Positions 1 through 6,603 of a stretch of 6,749 bases of DNA are shown piece after piece. Under the pieces are notes generated by a model, which made no database searches, was not told the origin of the DNA, and was given only the letters and a program-made list of their open reading frames with translations. The position numbers were made by a program, and so were the translations under genes. Source of the DNA: an uncultured Clostridia bacterium (lineage in GTDB: Bacteria > Bacillota > Clostridia > Christensenellales > UBA1242); NCBI GenBank assembly GCA_944384475.1, contig CALWTN010000006.1, forward strand, positions 1 through 6,749, in the 5' to 3' direction. Numbering within the stretch: the stretch's first letter is position 1; each line of letters begins with the position of its first letter.

Positions 1-3000
1 CAATATCCTTTGTGTCAAACCTCAAATAGAGTTTGCTTTTCCCGTCATCAGCTTTGACGTTTTCTCCACGTCTCTTCCAAGGGATAACCTCTTGCGCATT
101 TACACTTGGCGAGCCGTTTCTCATCGAGATTTTGCCCTTTATTGTAACAAGAGCGTCTTCATCTACAACATTTTTGTATCTTGGATAAACGTTTCCAAAA
201 AGCGACACTTCAATCGTTCCATACAAATCTTCAATCTTTAAAAAGGCAAACTCTTTTCCGTCTTTACTTAATTTTTTATTTTTTTCAACCACAAGACCGC
301 CGCAAGTAACTGGCATGCCGTCATATATCTGATCGTAAACGACCTCTCCTTGATCAGCCGTCTCCTCTTCTGAGCCTTCTTCGGCCTCCGCTGGCTTCAA
401 CATCTCACTTGTCAAGTTGAATTTGTCGTAATAGTCAAGATAGTCGTTGAGCGGATGCCCTGAAAGATAAATTCCAACCACCTCTTTTTCAAACTTTAAA
501 AGAGATTCTTTGTTGTATTCCTTAATATTTGGATAGTCAAGCTCGTTAAACTGCTTTTTTAATGGCTCAAAACTATCAAACATGCTAAACTGGCCTGTGG
601 ATTTGTTCTTGTTGTCTTTAAGAGCCCTATCCACGGCGATTGAGTAAACCGCCATAAGTTGAGATCGATATTTGCCAAACGAATCAAATGCGCCGCTGAC
701 GATCAAGCTTTCAAGCACACGTTTGTTGAGAACTTGGCTATCCACCCTTGAAACAAAATCTTCAAAGTTTTTAAATTCGCCGTTTTGATTGCGCTCTTTG
801 ATAATCAAGTCGATAACGCTTGCCCCCACACCTTTAAGCGCAGCAAGCCCAAACCTGATGTTTCCGTCTTCGGTTTTAAAATATGTGCTAGATTTGTTTA
901 TGTCCGGCGGCAGCACTTTAAACCCTTCTTTTTTTGCGTAAGTGACATATTTTTTAACTTCGTCTGAGTTGGTTATTCGGTTGTTTAACACCGCCGTGAG
1001 AAATTCAACTTCATAATAAGTTTTTAAATACGCAGTTTGATAGCCAACGTAAGCATAGGCAGCGGCATGCGATTTGTTAAAGGCATACTTTGCAAATTCA
1101 GCCATACGGTCAAAGACTTTTTCGGCGACTTCACGCTTATGCCCCAATTTAACAGCACCTGGGATGGAAGCCTTGCCCGTTGGATCTTCCCATCCTTCCA
1201 CAAACTTCACTTTTTCGGCTGCGATTTTGTCAACCTTTTTCTTGCCCATTATTCGGCGAATATTGTCCGCTTGTCCAAGCGAAAATCCAGCCATAACCTG
1301 AGTGATTTTCATAACCTGCTCTTGATAGACGATGCAACCGTAAGTGACATCCAAAATATCTTCCAAGCACGGATCGTCATAAACTACCGCAGATGGATCT
1401 TTTTTGCACTTGACAAACTGTGGAATGGAATCCATAGGCCCCGGACGATAAAGCGAAATCCCCGCAATGATATCATCCATGCAAGTTGGGCCCAAATCCT
1501 TCATAAACCGTTTCATACCTGCGCTTTCAAGCTGGAACACCGCATCGGTGTTGCCCGAACTGATAAGTTCAAAAACTTTTGGATCGTCATATTCCATGTT
1601 ATAAAAATCAATTTCCACGCCATGATTTTCTTTGACATAGTCAAGTGCTTTTTTGATGTCAGTAAGCGTTCTCAAACCCAAAAAGTCCATCTTCAAAAGC
1701 CCAAGATGTTCAATCTCAATCATGTCAAACTCAGTGACGATATCCTCGCCATTGCGTGCAAGCGGAACAAAATCGGATGCAGGCTGAGGAGCAATCAACA
1801 CGCCCGCAGCATGCATTGACGCATTTCTCGGCACGCCTTCAAGTTTGATTGCCATGTCAACAACCTTTTTGACAAGTTCGTCTTCCTCGTATGTTTTTTT
1901 CAAATCAGGAATTATGTATTTGTCATTCGCTGGGTCTTTGGTTCTGCCAAAGTAATATTTTAAAACTGGCTTATCTTTTTTCAAGCCGTCAGGCGGAAAG
2001 TTTGGAATGTCTTTGCAAAGCTTATCCACTTCGCTGATTGGCAATCTAAGCACTCTTCCAACGTCACGAATGGCGTTTTTGGCTTTCATTGATCCAAAAG
2101 TCACAATGCCCGCCACATGGTCGGCACCATATTTGCGCTTTACATAATCGATAACCTCGCCACGCCTATCCATGCAAAAATCCACGTCAAAATCAGGCAT
2201 GGAAACACGTTCTTTGTTGATAAACCTTTCAAAGAACAAATGATATTTCATCGGGTCAACTTTGGTGATGCCGATGCAATAAGCAACCAAACTGCCAGCA
2301 CCAGAGCCACGCCCCGGGCCAACAGGAATGCCGTTTTCACGGGCATAATTGATATAATCCCAAACAACCAAAAAGTATTCCACAAAGCCTTGATCTCTGA
2401 TGGTTTCCAGTTCCATTTGCATGCGCTCTTTTAGTTCGTCTGTGACAACTGGATATAACTTTTCCAAACCCTCATACGCCATGCGTTTTAGATATTCAAA
2501 AGTGGTTTCGCCAGTTTCTGGCACATACTGAGGAATGTAATTTTTGTTTGCTGGCAGCTTATATTTCTCATCCACGCTTGCCACCTCGCCAAGCGATTTG
2601 GTTTTAAGGATAACTTCACACTTATCTGCAATCTCCAAGGTGTTGTCAAGCGCCTCTTCGTAGCCTGGCAGCGCTTCAAGCATCTCTTCATAGGTTTTGT
2701 AGTAAAACTCTTCTGTTTCAAATTTCATGCGGTCAGTATCGCTGACAAATTTATGTGTCTGCACACACATCAGCGCATCTTGGAGTTCGGCGTCCTCTTT
2801 GTTGAGATAGTGAACATCGTTTGTCGCAACAAGTTTGATGCCTAATTTTTTAGACATCTCTGTAAGTTTTAAAATCACTTCCTTGTCTTCTGGCAGATAG
2901 TGATTTTGAAGTTCAAGATAATAATCATCGCCAAACACTTCTTTATGCCAAAGCGCACACTTTTCCGCCTCATCAAATCTTCGCTGCAAAATAAGCCTCT

Positions 3001-3421
3001 GCACATGACCAGCAAGACATGCAGAAAGACAAATAACGCCTTTTGAGTATTTTTTCAAAAGTTCGTAGTCAATACGAGGTTTATAATACATGCCATCAAC
3101 GTGTGCAATGGAAATGAGTTTTAAAAGATTGTGATAGCCCTCGTTGTTTTTTGCGATCAAAATCAAATGTCCAATGTCTTCCTTGGTGTTTTTTACTTTA
3201 TGGTCTCTGGCAATATAAAACTCGCAACCAATAATTGGTTTAATTCCGTTCAAAATGCATGCTTCATAAAATTTCATGACGCCAAACATATTGCCATGGT
3301 CAGTGATCGCCACAGCCTTCCAGCCACGTTCTTTGGTTATTTCAATAAGTTTTTCAATGCGTGCCAATCCATCAAGCAAACTGTATTCTGTGTGGACATG
3401 CAAATGAACAAATTGTTTCAT
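1..3421 (-). CDS. dnaE: DNA polymerase III subunit alpha (DnaE), C-terminus cut by window edge
   Basis: Replicative polymerase catalytic subunit that extends primed DNA in the replisome. The frame is open from the ATG at 3421-3419 to the left edge (1140 codons, no stop); family members of about 1150-1190 residues imply only a short missing tail. Visible domains: an N-terminal PHP domain (residues 1 to ~210) with HLHVHTEYS, ITDHG and NDVH motifs; a palm with GPGRGSGAGS (368-377) and PDFDVDF (409-415); the third carboxylate in KMDFLGL (D579); a fingers segment rich in aromatics and Ala (~779-815); a helix-hairpin-helix segment (~855-875); and an OB-fold (~1036-1115) after an acidic linker. Catalytic aspartates are D410, D412 and D579. 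There is no inserted DEDD exonuclease, so this is DnaE and not PolC. AAGGAG lies 5 nt before the start and overlaps the whiA stop, which fixes the start and suggests translational coupling. Identity is certain; the C-terminus is unseen. Confidence 0.98.
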   Translation of the reverse strand, partial: MKQFVHLHVHTEYSLLDGLARIEKLIEITKERGWKAVAITDHGNMFGVMKFYEACILNGIKPIIGCEFYIARDHKVKNTKEDIGHLILIAKNNEGYHNLLKLISIAHVDGMYYKPRIDYELLKKYSKGVICLSACLAGHVQRLILQRRFDEAEKCALWHKEVFGDDYYLELQNHYLPEDKEVILKLTEMSKKLGIKLVATNDVHYLNKEDAELQDALMCVQTHKFVSDTDRMKFETEEFYYKTYEEMLEALPGYEEALDNTLEIADKCEVILKTKSLGEVASVDEKYKLPANKNYIPQYVPETGETTFEYLKRMAYEGLEKLYPVVTDELKERMQMELETIRDQGFVEYFLVVWDYINYARENGIPVGPGRGSGAGSLVAYCIGITKVDPMKYHLFFERFINKERVSMPDFDVDFCMDRRGEVIDYVKRKYGADHVAGIVTFGSMKAKNAIRDVGRVLRLPISEVDKLCKDIPNFPPDGLKKDKPVLKYYFGRTKDPANDKYIIPDLKKTYEEDELVKKVVDMAIKLEGVPRNASMHAAGVLIAPQPASDFVPLARNGEDIVTEFDMIEIEHLGLLKMDFLGLRTLTDIKKALDYVKENHGVEIDFYNMEYDDPKVFELISSGNTDAVFQLESAGMKRFMKDLGPTCMDDIIAGISLYRPGPMDSIPQFVKCKKDPSAVVYDDPCLEDILDVTYGCIVYQEQVMKITQVMAGFSLGQADNIRRIMGKKKVDKIAAEKVKFVEGWEDPTGKASIPGAVKLGHKREVAEKVFDRMAEFAKYAFNKSHAAAYAYVGYQTAYLKTYYEVEFLTAVLNNRITNSDEVKKYVTYAKKEGFKVLPPDINKSSTYFKTEDGNIRFGLAALKGVGASVIDLIIKERNQNGEFKNFEDFVSRVDSQVLNKRVLESLIVSGAFDSFGKYRSQLMAVYSIAVDRALKDNKNKSTGQFSMFDSFEPLKKQFNELDYPNIKEYNKESLLKFEKEVVGIYLSGHPLNDYLDYYDKFNLTSEMLKPAEAEEGSEEETADQGEVVYDQIYDGMPVTCGGLVVEKNKKLSKDGKEFAFLKIEDLYGTIEVSLFGNVYPRYKNVVDEDALVTIKGKISMRNGSPSVNAQEVIPWKRRGENVKADDGKSKLYLRFDTKDI

Positions 3422-3426
3422 GGTTG

Positions 3427-3432
3427 CTCCTT
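3427..3432 (-). promoter_or_regulatory. Ribosome binding site of dnaE overlapping the whiA stop
   Basis: Reading on the minus strand, TAAGGAGCAACCATG joins the whiA stop codon (TAA) to the dnaE start. AAGGAG shares bases with the stop, with 5 nt to the ATG. The overlap suggests that ribosomes finishing whiA can re-initiate on dnaE. Confidence 0.85.
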
Positions 3433-4393
3433 ATTTTAACTCTTCGGCAATTTTTATAAGTTTTTTAAGCCTATGATTAAGCCCGCTTTTTGAAAGCGAA
3501 ATTGTGCTGAGCGCAAGCAAGCCCTCCAAACTCTCCTCTGGATTTGCCAGCCTAAGCATAGCCACCTGTTGCAACTGCTCGCTTAAACTGTCAACCCCGA
3601 TTGTAGAGATTATGGTGTTGATAGCCTCCACCTGCTTTATGCTGGCCTCCACCGTTTTAGAAATGTTGGCATTTATGCAGTTGACCTCTCTGTTGATTCG
3701 ATTGCGTTTTTCTCGCCTGATCATCTCATTTGAAAGTGCCAGCACGCTCTCGTTTGCACCAAGCAGCGCAAGAAAATCTTTAATCGCCTCCGCCTCTTTA
3801 ATGTAAACAACATAGTTGTTTTTGCGTTCAACAAGCTTAGAGAAAATGCCAAACTCACTAAGCAGCGAAGCAACGTCTGTTAAAAATTCATGATTATGGC
3901 TTGTCATCTCCAAATGATAGCCCGATGTGGTCTTTTCGCTCTCAACTTCGCTAAGCCTTATCGAAGATGTTCCGCAACCGAGATAAGCACCTCGCAAAAA
4001 GGCAATCTTTTCTTCGTCCGAGTTGGTTAAGTTGGCGTCAACGCCATAATTGATGTGGTAGCCACCATCGGCTAGAAACAACAAGCCTGAATCGCAAAGC
4101 ACTTGCTGCGAAATTTGCTGCGGAAAGGTAATTCGAAAATAGGTGGTTTTGTTGATCACATAGTCGTCTTCAATGTCAAGTTCTAAATAATCGCCATACA
4201 GCATGTGGATTAGATTATTTAGATATTCATACAAGCCGTCTAAATCGGTTACAATAACCGCTTGGTAGCCCTGCGAGTTTTTTTGCAGCTGTCCTGCGCC
4301 ATGAAACAAACCCGACAAAAAAGCAAAAGCAGTGTCTGCATTTTCTTTTTTGGCAGCGATGATTTCGTTTTTTATTTCACGTGCAAAACTCAA
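3431..4393 (-). CDS. whiA: Sporulation/division regulator WhiA
   Basis: WhiA family DNA-binding protein of 320 residues, close to the usual ~310-320. In Streptomyces it controls sporulation septation with WhiB. In Bacillus it affects division and chromosome segregation, and its direct targets in Firmicutes are less clear. The N-terminal half contains two degenerate LAGLIDADG-homing-endonuclease-like units (AFLSGLFHGAG at ~24-34 and AFLRGAYLGCG at 131-141) that lack acidic catalytic residues, as expected of WhiA. The C-terminal helix-turn-helix domain (~230-316) has NREVNCINANISKTVEA and SLSKSGLNHRLKKL, which are family hallmarks. The start is a TTG: it gives the canonical MSFAREIKNEI N-terminus and has GAGGGG 6 nt upstream. 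It begins 2 nt after the PHP stop and ends 9 nt before dnaE, so it sits in the middle of an operon. A stretch of about 8 extra residues (~143-158) precedes GYHLEM. Confidence 0.97.
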   Translation of the reverse strand: MSFAREIKNEIIAAKKENADTAFAFLSGLFHGAGQLQKNSQGYQAVIVTDLDGLYEYLNNLIHMLYGDYLELDIEDDYVINKTTYFRITFPQQISQQVLCDSGLLFLADGGYHINYGVDANLTNSDEEKIAFLRGAYLGCGTSSIRLSEVESEKTTSGYHLEMTSHNHEFLTDVASLLSEFGIFSKLVERKNNYVVYIKEAEAIKDFLALLGANESVLALSNEMIRREKRNRINREVNCINANISKTVEASIKQVEAINTIISTIGVDSLSEQLQQVAMLRLANPEESLEGLLALSTISLSKSGLNHRLKKLIKIAEELK

Positions 4394-4395
4394 AA

Positions 4396-5157
4396 TTAAC
4401 CCCTCTTTTTCTGAAAATTAGGCTCTTTATCAAGATTTACCACCAAATTAAATGGAATATTAAGCCTATAAATCAAATTGACGGCATTGTTACATTCTCC
4501 CACTCTGTCTGGCGAATGCGCATCCGAATTGATGATAAACTTGACGCCCTCTTCTGCCATTGTAAGCAGTTCGTCATCAGTAAAATTTACACGCTTGCCG
4601 TTTAATTCCACAAGCACGCCCTTTTGCCTTGCCAGCCTTGCAACCGCCAAAGTATCGGTTGGGCAACCATAATTTAGATGCGTTATCACATCAATCGGAT
4701 ATTTATCAAGCGCCTTCAAAAAGGCTGTGGTGTTTCGTGCCAGCCTGTCAGCACTTGGACGATAAGGCGAGCCGAGAATATTTGCATACATCAGCTTGAT
4801 TTTATCTCGAAGGGTTGGCGTTTTGACAAGCTTGTGATGCCCCATTAAGATGATGTCGAGTTTTTCATAATCCTCTTCTTTTAAATCAACCTCACCCGAA
4901 AGTGAAATCAAATTGGCTTCCACGCCAAGCAAAATGTCCACGCCTGTGATTTCTTTTGCATTCAGTATTTCCTCTCTAATTTGAGGCAATTCCTTTCTTT
5001 TAACCGCAAAAAACTCATGATTAAAGCCATGATCGGTTATCGCAATCTGCTTCAAGCCTTTTTCTGCGGCGGCAGTGGCGTTTTGCAAAACTGTGCCTTT
5101 GCCATGATTATGCTTTGAATAAATCGTGTGGGTATGATAATCTCCGTAAAGTATCAT
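4396..5157 (-). CDS. PHP-domain metal-dependent phosphoesterase (YcdX/HisK-like)
   Basis: A stand-alone PHP hydrolase of 253 residues, predicted to be a cytoplasmic phosphatase using a multinuclear metal centre (Zn/Mn-type). The whole metal-ligand pattern is visible: DYHTHT (H8, H10), H16 in SKHNHGKG, TDHG (D42, H43), GVEAN (E80), MGHH (H107/H108), ITHLNYG (H160) and NSDAH (D212, H214). This matches the single-domain YcdX-type PHP layout and not the DNA-polymerase PHP domain. The substrate is unknown; members of this family beside murB are often annotated as histidinol-phosphatase-like, but nothing here indicates histidine synthesis. The frame stays open to 5235, but the ATG at 5157 is chosen because AAGGAG sits 6 nt upstream, the conserved domain begins at residue 2, and a promoter lies within the extended part. 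It is likely the first gene of the PHP-whiA-dnaE operon. In many clostridia rapZ and yvcK follow it; here whiA follows directly. Confidence 0.92.
   Translation of the reverse strand: MILYGDYHTHTIYSKHNHGKGTVLQNATAAAEKGLKQIAITDHGFNHEFFAVKRKELPQIREEILNAKEITGVDILLGVEANLISLSGEVDLKEEDYEKLDIILMGHHKLVKTPTLRDKIKLMYANILGSPYRPSADRLARNTTAFLKALDKYPIDVITHLNYGCPTDTLAVARLARQKGVLVELNGKRVNFTDDELLTMAEEGVKFIINSDAHSPDRVGECNNAVNLIYRLNIPFNLVVNLDKEPNFQKKRG
4400..4405 (-). promoter_or_regulatory. Ribosome binding site deciding the TTG start of whiA
   Basis: GAGGGG lies inside the last codons of the PHP gene, 6 nt before the TTG at 4393-4391. It supports the non-ATG start, which no nearby ATG can replace without losing the conserved MSF N-terminus. 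Confidence 0.75.
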
Positions 5158-5163
5158 AAAAAA

Positions 5164-5169
5164 CTCCTT
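5164..5169 (-). promoter_or_regulatory. Ribosome binding site of the PHP gene
   Basis: AAGGAG with a 6-nt spacer to the ATG at 5157-5155. It decides between this start and the longer open frame reaching 5235, which would add 26 non-conserved residues. Confidence 0.85.
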
Positions 5170-5175
5170 GCTTAA

Positions 5176-5204
5176 AGTATAGCAAGTTAGCCAAACTTTT
5201 GCAA
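5176..5204 (-). promoter_or_regulatory. Sigma-A-type promoter for PHP-whiA-dnaE
   Basis: On the minus strand, TTGCAA (5204-5199) and TATACT (5181-5176) are separated by exactly 17 nt, matching the housekeeping consensus at 4 of 6 and 5 of 6 positions. The predicted transcription start is near 5169, which would leave a leader of only about 10-15 nt beginning at the ribosome binding site. The promoter lies in the only sizeable gap between murB and dnaE, so it probably drives the three genes downstream. It is predicted from sequence only. Confidence 0.65.
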
Positions 5205-5252
5205 GCATAGGCAAGGCATTGTTAGACAAAAACAATCTTTAAACCGGTAATG

Positions 5253-6104
5253 TTACAAAACGATTATCTCCCTTTCAAAACAAAACCCTTTTTTGCGTGC
5301 TATCCATTCGACGATTTCGATCAGCGTTAAAACATCCATGCCGCTTGCACCACCTGTGTTGATAATAAATCCAGCATGCTTTTGCGAGATCATAGCGCCG
5401 CCTATTTTCAAACCTTTAAGCCCCCACTCGTCAATAAGTTTTGCTGGCACAATATCTCCCTGCCTTTTAAAAATGCTTCCAGCACAAAACTCGCCAAAAG
5501 GCTGTGAAATCTTTCTTTTTTGCAAAAATTGCTGTTGTTTTTCAATTATTTGCTGCTTTTTTGCTGGTTTTAGATTAAATTTTGCGTATATCAAAATTTC
5601 TCCGTCTTTTAAAACGCCCTTGCGATATGACCATTCAAGGTTTTGCCGAGAATATATTTCGCCGTCTTTGCAAACCACGATTTCGCTTAAATGACTGCAA
5701 ACGTCATCGCCAAACGCACCTGCGTTCATTGCAACTGCCCCACCCACGCTGGCTGGGATGCCGTATGTAAATTCTAATCCTCCTAAATCGTTTTTTACGC
5801 AAAAAGCATTGACATCAAAAAGGCTTGCACCTGCGCCACAAACCATTTCTTCGCCATTTATTTGAATTTTATTTAATTTTTTTAAACAAATTATTACTTT
5901 TTTAAATTTTTTATCGTTAAATAAAATATTTGTGCCATTTCCCAATAAAAAATATGCAATTTTTTTATTTTTAAATTTATTTATTAAACATTTTATTTGT
6001 TCTATATTTTCAGGAAAATAAATGCATTTGGCTTTGCCACCAATTTTAAAAGAGCAATAATTTTTTAAATCAGCATTTTTTATTTTATATATTCTTTTTT
6101 TCAT
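5253..6104 (-). CDS. murB: UDP-N-acetylmuramate dehydrogenase (MurB), type II
   Basis: Cytoplasmic flavoenzyme that reduces UDP-GlcNAc-enolpyruvate to UDP-MurNAc with NADPH, the second committed step of peptidoglycan precursor synthesis. From the ATG at 6104 it is 283 residues, typical of the short type II enzymes. FAD-binding motifs are LLGNGTNIL (~53-61) and GIPASVGGAVAMNAGAFG (115-132). Active-site elements are SYRKG (R161), CAGSIFKR (S210, the proton donor position) and EREI near the C-terminus (E279). HAGFIIN and the Gly-rich NTGGASG follow the family pattern. An in-frame TTG at 6128 would add 8 residues (NFFILFY after the initiator); the ATG is preferred, but neither start has a Shine-Dalgarno sequence. 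The first ~80 codons are extremely AT-rich and Lys/Asn/Ile/Phe-rich, whereas the rest resembles its neighbours. No terminator is evident after the stop; the PHP promoter follows. Confidence 0.95.
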   Translation of the reverse strand: MKKRIYKIKNADLKNYCSFKIGGKAKCIYFPENIEQIKCLINKFKNKKIAYFLLGNGTNILFNDKKFKKVIICLKKLNKIQINGEEMVCGAGASLFDVNAFCVKNDLGGLEFTYGIPASVGGAVAMNAGAFGDDVCSHLSEIVVCKDGEIYSRQNLEWSYRKGVLKDGEILIYAKFNLKPAKKQQIIEKQQQFLQKRKISQPFGEFCAGSIFKRQGDIVPAKLIDEWGLKGLKIGGAMISQKHAGFIINTGGASGMDVLTLIEIVEWIARKKGFCFEREIIVL

Positions 6105-6123
6105 ATAAAATAATATGAAAAAA
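6096..6123 (-). promoter_or_regulatory. Inverted repeat enclosing the murB start codon
   Basis: Perfect 11-bp arms (TTTTTTCATAT at 6096-6106 and ATATGAAAAAA at 6113-6123) flank a 6-nt loop. In the murB transcript the ATG at 6104-6102 lies in the 3' arm of the possible hairpin. The stem has only one G-C pair, so it would be weak. It could modulate initiation or be a chance product of very AT-rich DNA. Confidence 0.35.
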
Positions 6124-6137
6124 TTCAATTTTTGTGA

Positions 6138-6404
6138 TTATTTATATTTAATTTTGATATAATCAACAACGATTTGTAAGTTTTCTTGAATGTCTAACAA
6201 TGTTTTTTGCGACAATTCCTTTTTCTCTTTTCTTATCATGGACTGCGTAAGCGGTTCGTAGGCTTCACACAATTTCCAAACTTTACGATATCTTTTGTGA
6301 GCATTCAATTTCATACAATGCCCATCAATTTTTTTAAATCCAAATTTTTCAGATAAGATATAATGCTGTTGATAGTGTTTACATTTTTCGCATACGTTTT
6401 TCAT
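6138..6404 (-). CDS. Small four-cysteine hypothetical protein
   Basis: I do not recognise a named function. The product has 88 residues and is basic, with no signal peptide or membrane segment. Four cysteines are arranged as CEKCKHY (C5, C8), GHCMK (C30) and KLCEAYEP (C46), all in the N-terminal half. This spacing suggests a structural zinc site; an iron-sulfur site is less likely. The C-terminal part (~52-88) is Lys/Glu/Gln/Ile-rich and probably helical. I recall similar short CxxCxHY...GHC...CxxFE-type proteins of unknown role from Clostridia. The ATG is well supported by AAGGAG with a 7-nt spacer. The gene follows the rplQ terminator, so it should have its own promoter, and it ends 33 nt before the murB ATG, so the two may be cotranscribed. 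It is low in GC, like the start of murB. Confidence 0.8.
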   Translation of the reverse strand: MKNVCEKCKHYQQHYILSEKFGFKKIDGHCMKLNAHKRYRKVWKLCEAYEPLTQSMIRKEKKELSQKTLLDIQENLQIVVDYIKIKYK

Positions 6405-6411
6405 AATTTTT

Positions 6412-6417
6412 CTCCTT
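6412..6417 (-). promoter_or_regulatory. Ribosome binding site of the small Cys4 gene
   Basis: AAGGAG lies 7 nt before the ATG at 6404-6402. It is good evidence that this short frame is translated. Confidence 0.8.
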
Positions 6418-6459
6418 AAACACCATCATTTTACAACATATTATTTATGAATTTTTCAA

Positions 6460-6478
6460 TTACGAAAAATCTTCGTAA
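6460..6478. repeat. 7-bp palindrome upstream of the small Cys4 gene
   Basis: TTACGAA and TTCGTAA are perfect inverted repeats around a 5-nt spacer. They lie between the rplQ terminator and the start of the small gene, where a promoter is expected, so an operator is possible. There is no T-run after it on either strand, so it is not an obvious terminator. In AT-rich DNA chance is a real alternative. Confidence 0.3.
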
Positions 6479-6490
6479 AAAATTTTTAAT

Positions 6491-6518
6491 AAAAAAAGAT
6501 AGGCTTCCCTATCTTTTT
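6491..6518 (-). terminator. Intrinsic terminator of the rplQ transcript
   Basis: On the minus strand, GATAGG (6513-6508), a GAAG loop and CCTATC (6503-6498) form a perfect stem followed by seven T residues (6497-6491). Including the flanking A/T pairs, the arms are 11 bp. It lies 86 nt after the rplQ stop and should end the ribosomal-protein operon. The plus strand has five T residues after the same stem, so weak bidirectional action is possible. Confidence 0.88.
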
Positions 6519-6541
6519 AAAACATTGATTCAAATTTTTAT

Positions 6542-6598
6542 GAGGCAAAGGCTGCGAGGCATTATGCCCCTTTTTTGCGTTAATTTTTTGTTTGCCCC
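6542..6598 (-). other. Nested inverted repeats in the rplQ 3' region
   Basis: In the minus-strand transcript, GGGGCAAA (6598-6591) can pair with TTTGCCTC (6549-6542), with one G-U pair. Inside it, GGGGCA (6570-6565) and TGCCTC (6561-6556) can form a 6-bp hairpin with a 3-nt loop. The same two short words are each present twice, so alternative pairings exist. The element sits between the rplQ stop and the terminator and contains no convincing reading frame. It may be part of the mRNA 3' end; the function is unknown. Confidence 0.35.
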
Positions 6599-6603
6599 CA
6601 CGA

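Noticed and set aside
1037..1819. 260-codon open frame on the plus strand inside dnaE
   Set aside because: It is antisense to a well-conserved part of dnaE (palm and fingers), has no plausible ribosome binding site and its protein resembles no family. It is a shadow frame.
5158..5235. 26-residue N-terminal extension of the PHP protein
   Set aside because: The region contains the promoter and the AAGGAG site, and the family domain starts right after the internal ATG at 5157.
5218..5236. 6-bp inverted repeat (ATTGTT/AACAAT) after murB as a terminator
   Set aside because: The stem has almost only A-T pairs and no T-run follows on the minus strand, so it is not a credible intrinsic terminator.
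5293..5694. 133-codon plus-strand open frame across murB
   Set aside because: It is antisense to conserved MurB motifs, and its Cys/Ser/Pro/Phe-rich composition is typical of the complement of a real gene.
6556..6576. Plus-strand hairpin followed by six T residues
   Set aside because: It resembles a terminator, but the plus-strand stem has only 4 clean pairs before a mismatch, and no plus-strand gene needs one. It is better explained as part of the nested repeats read on the minus strand.
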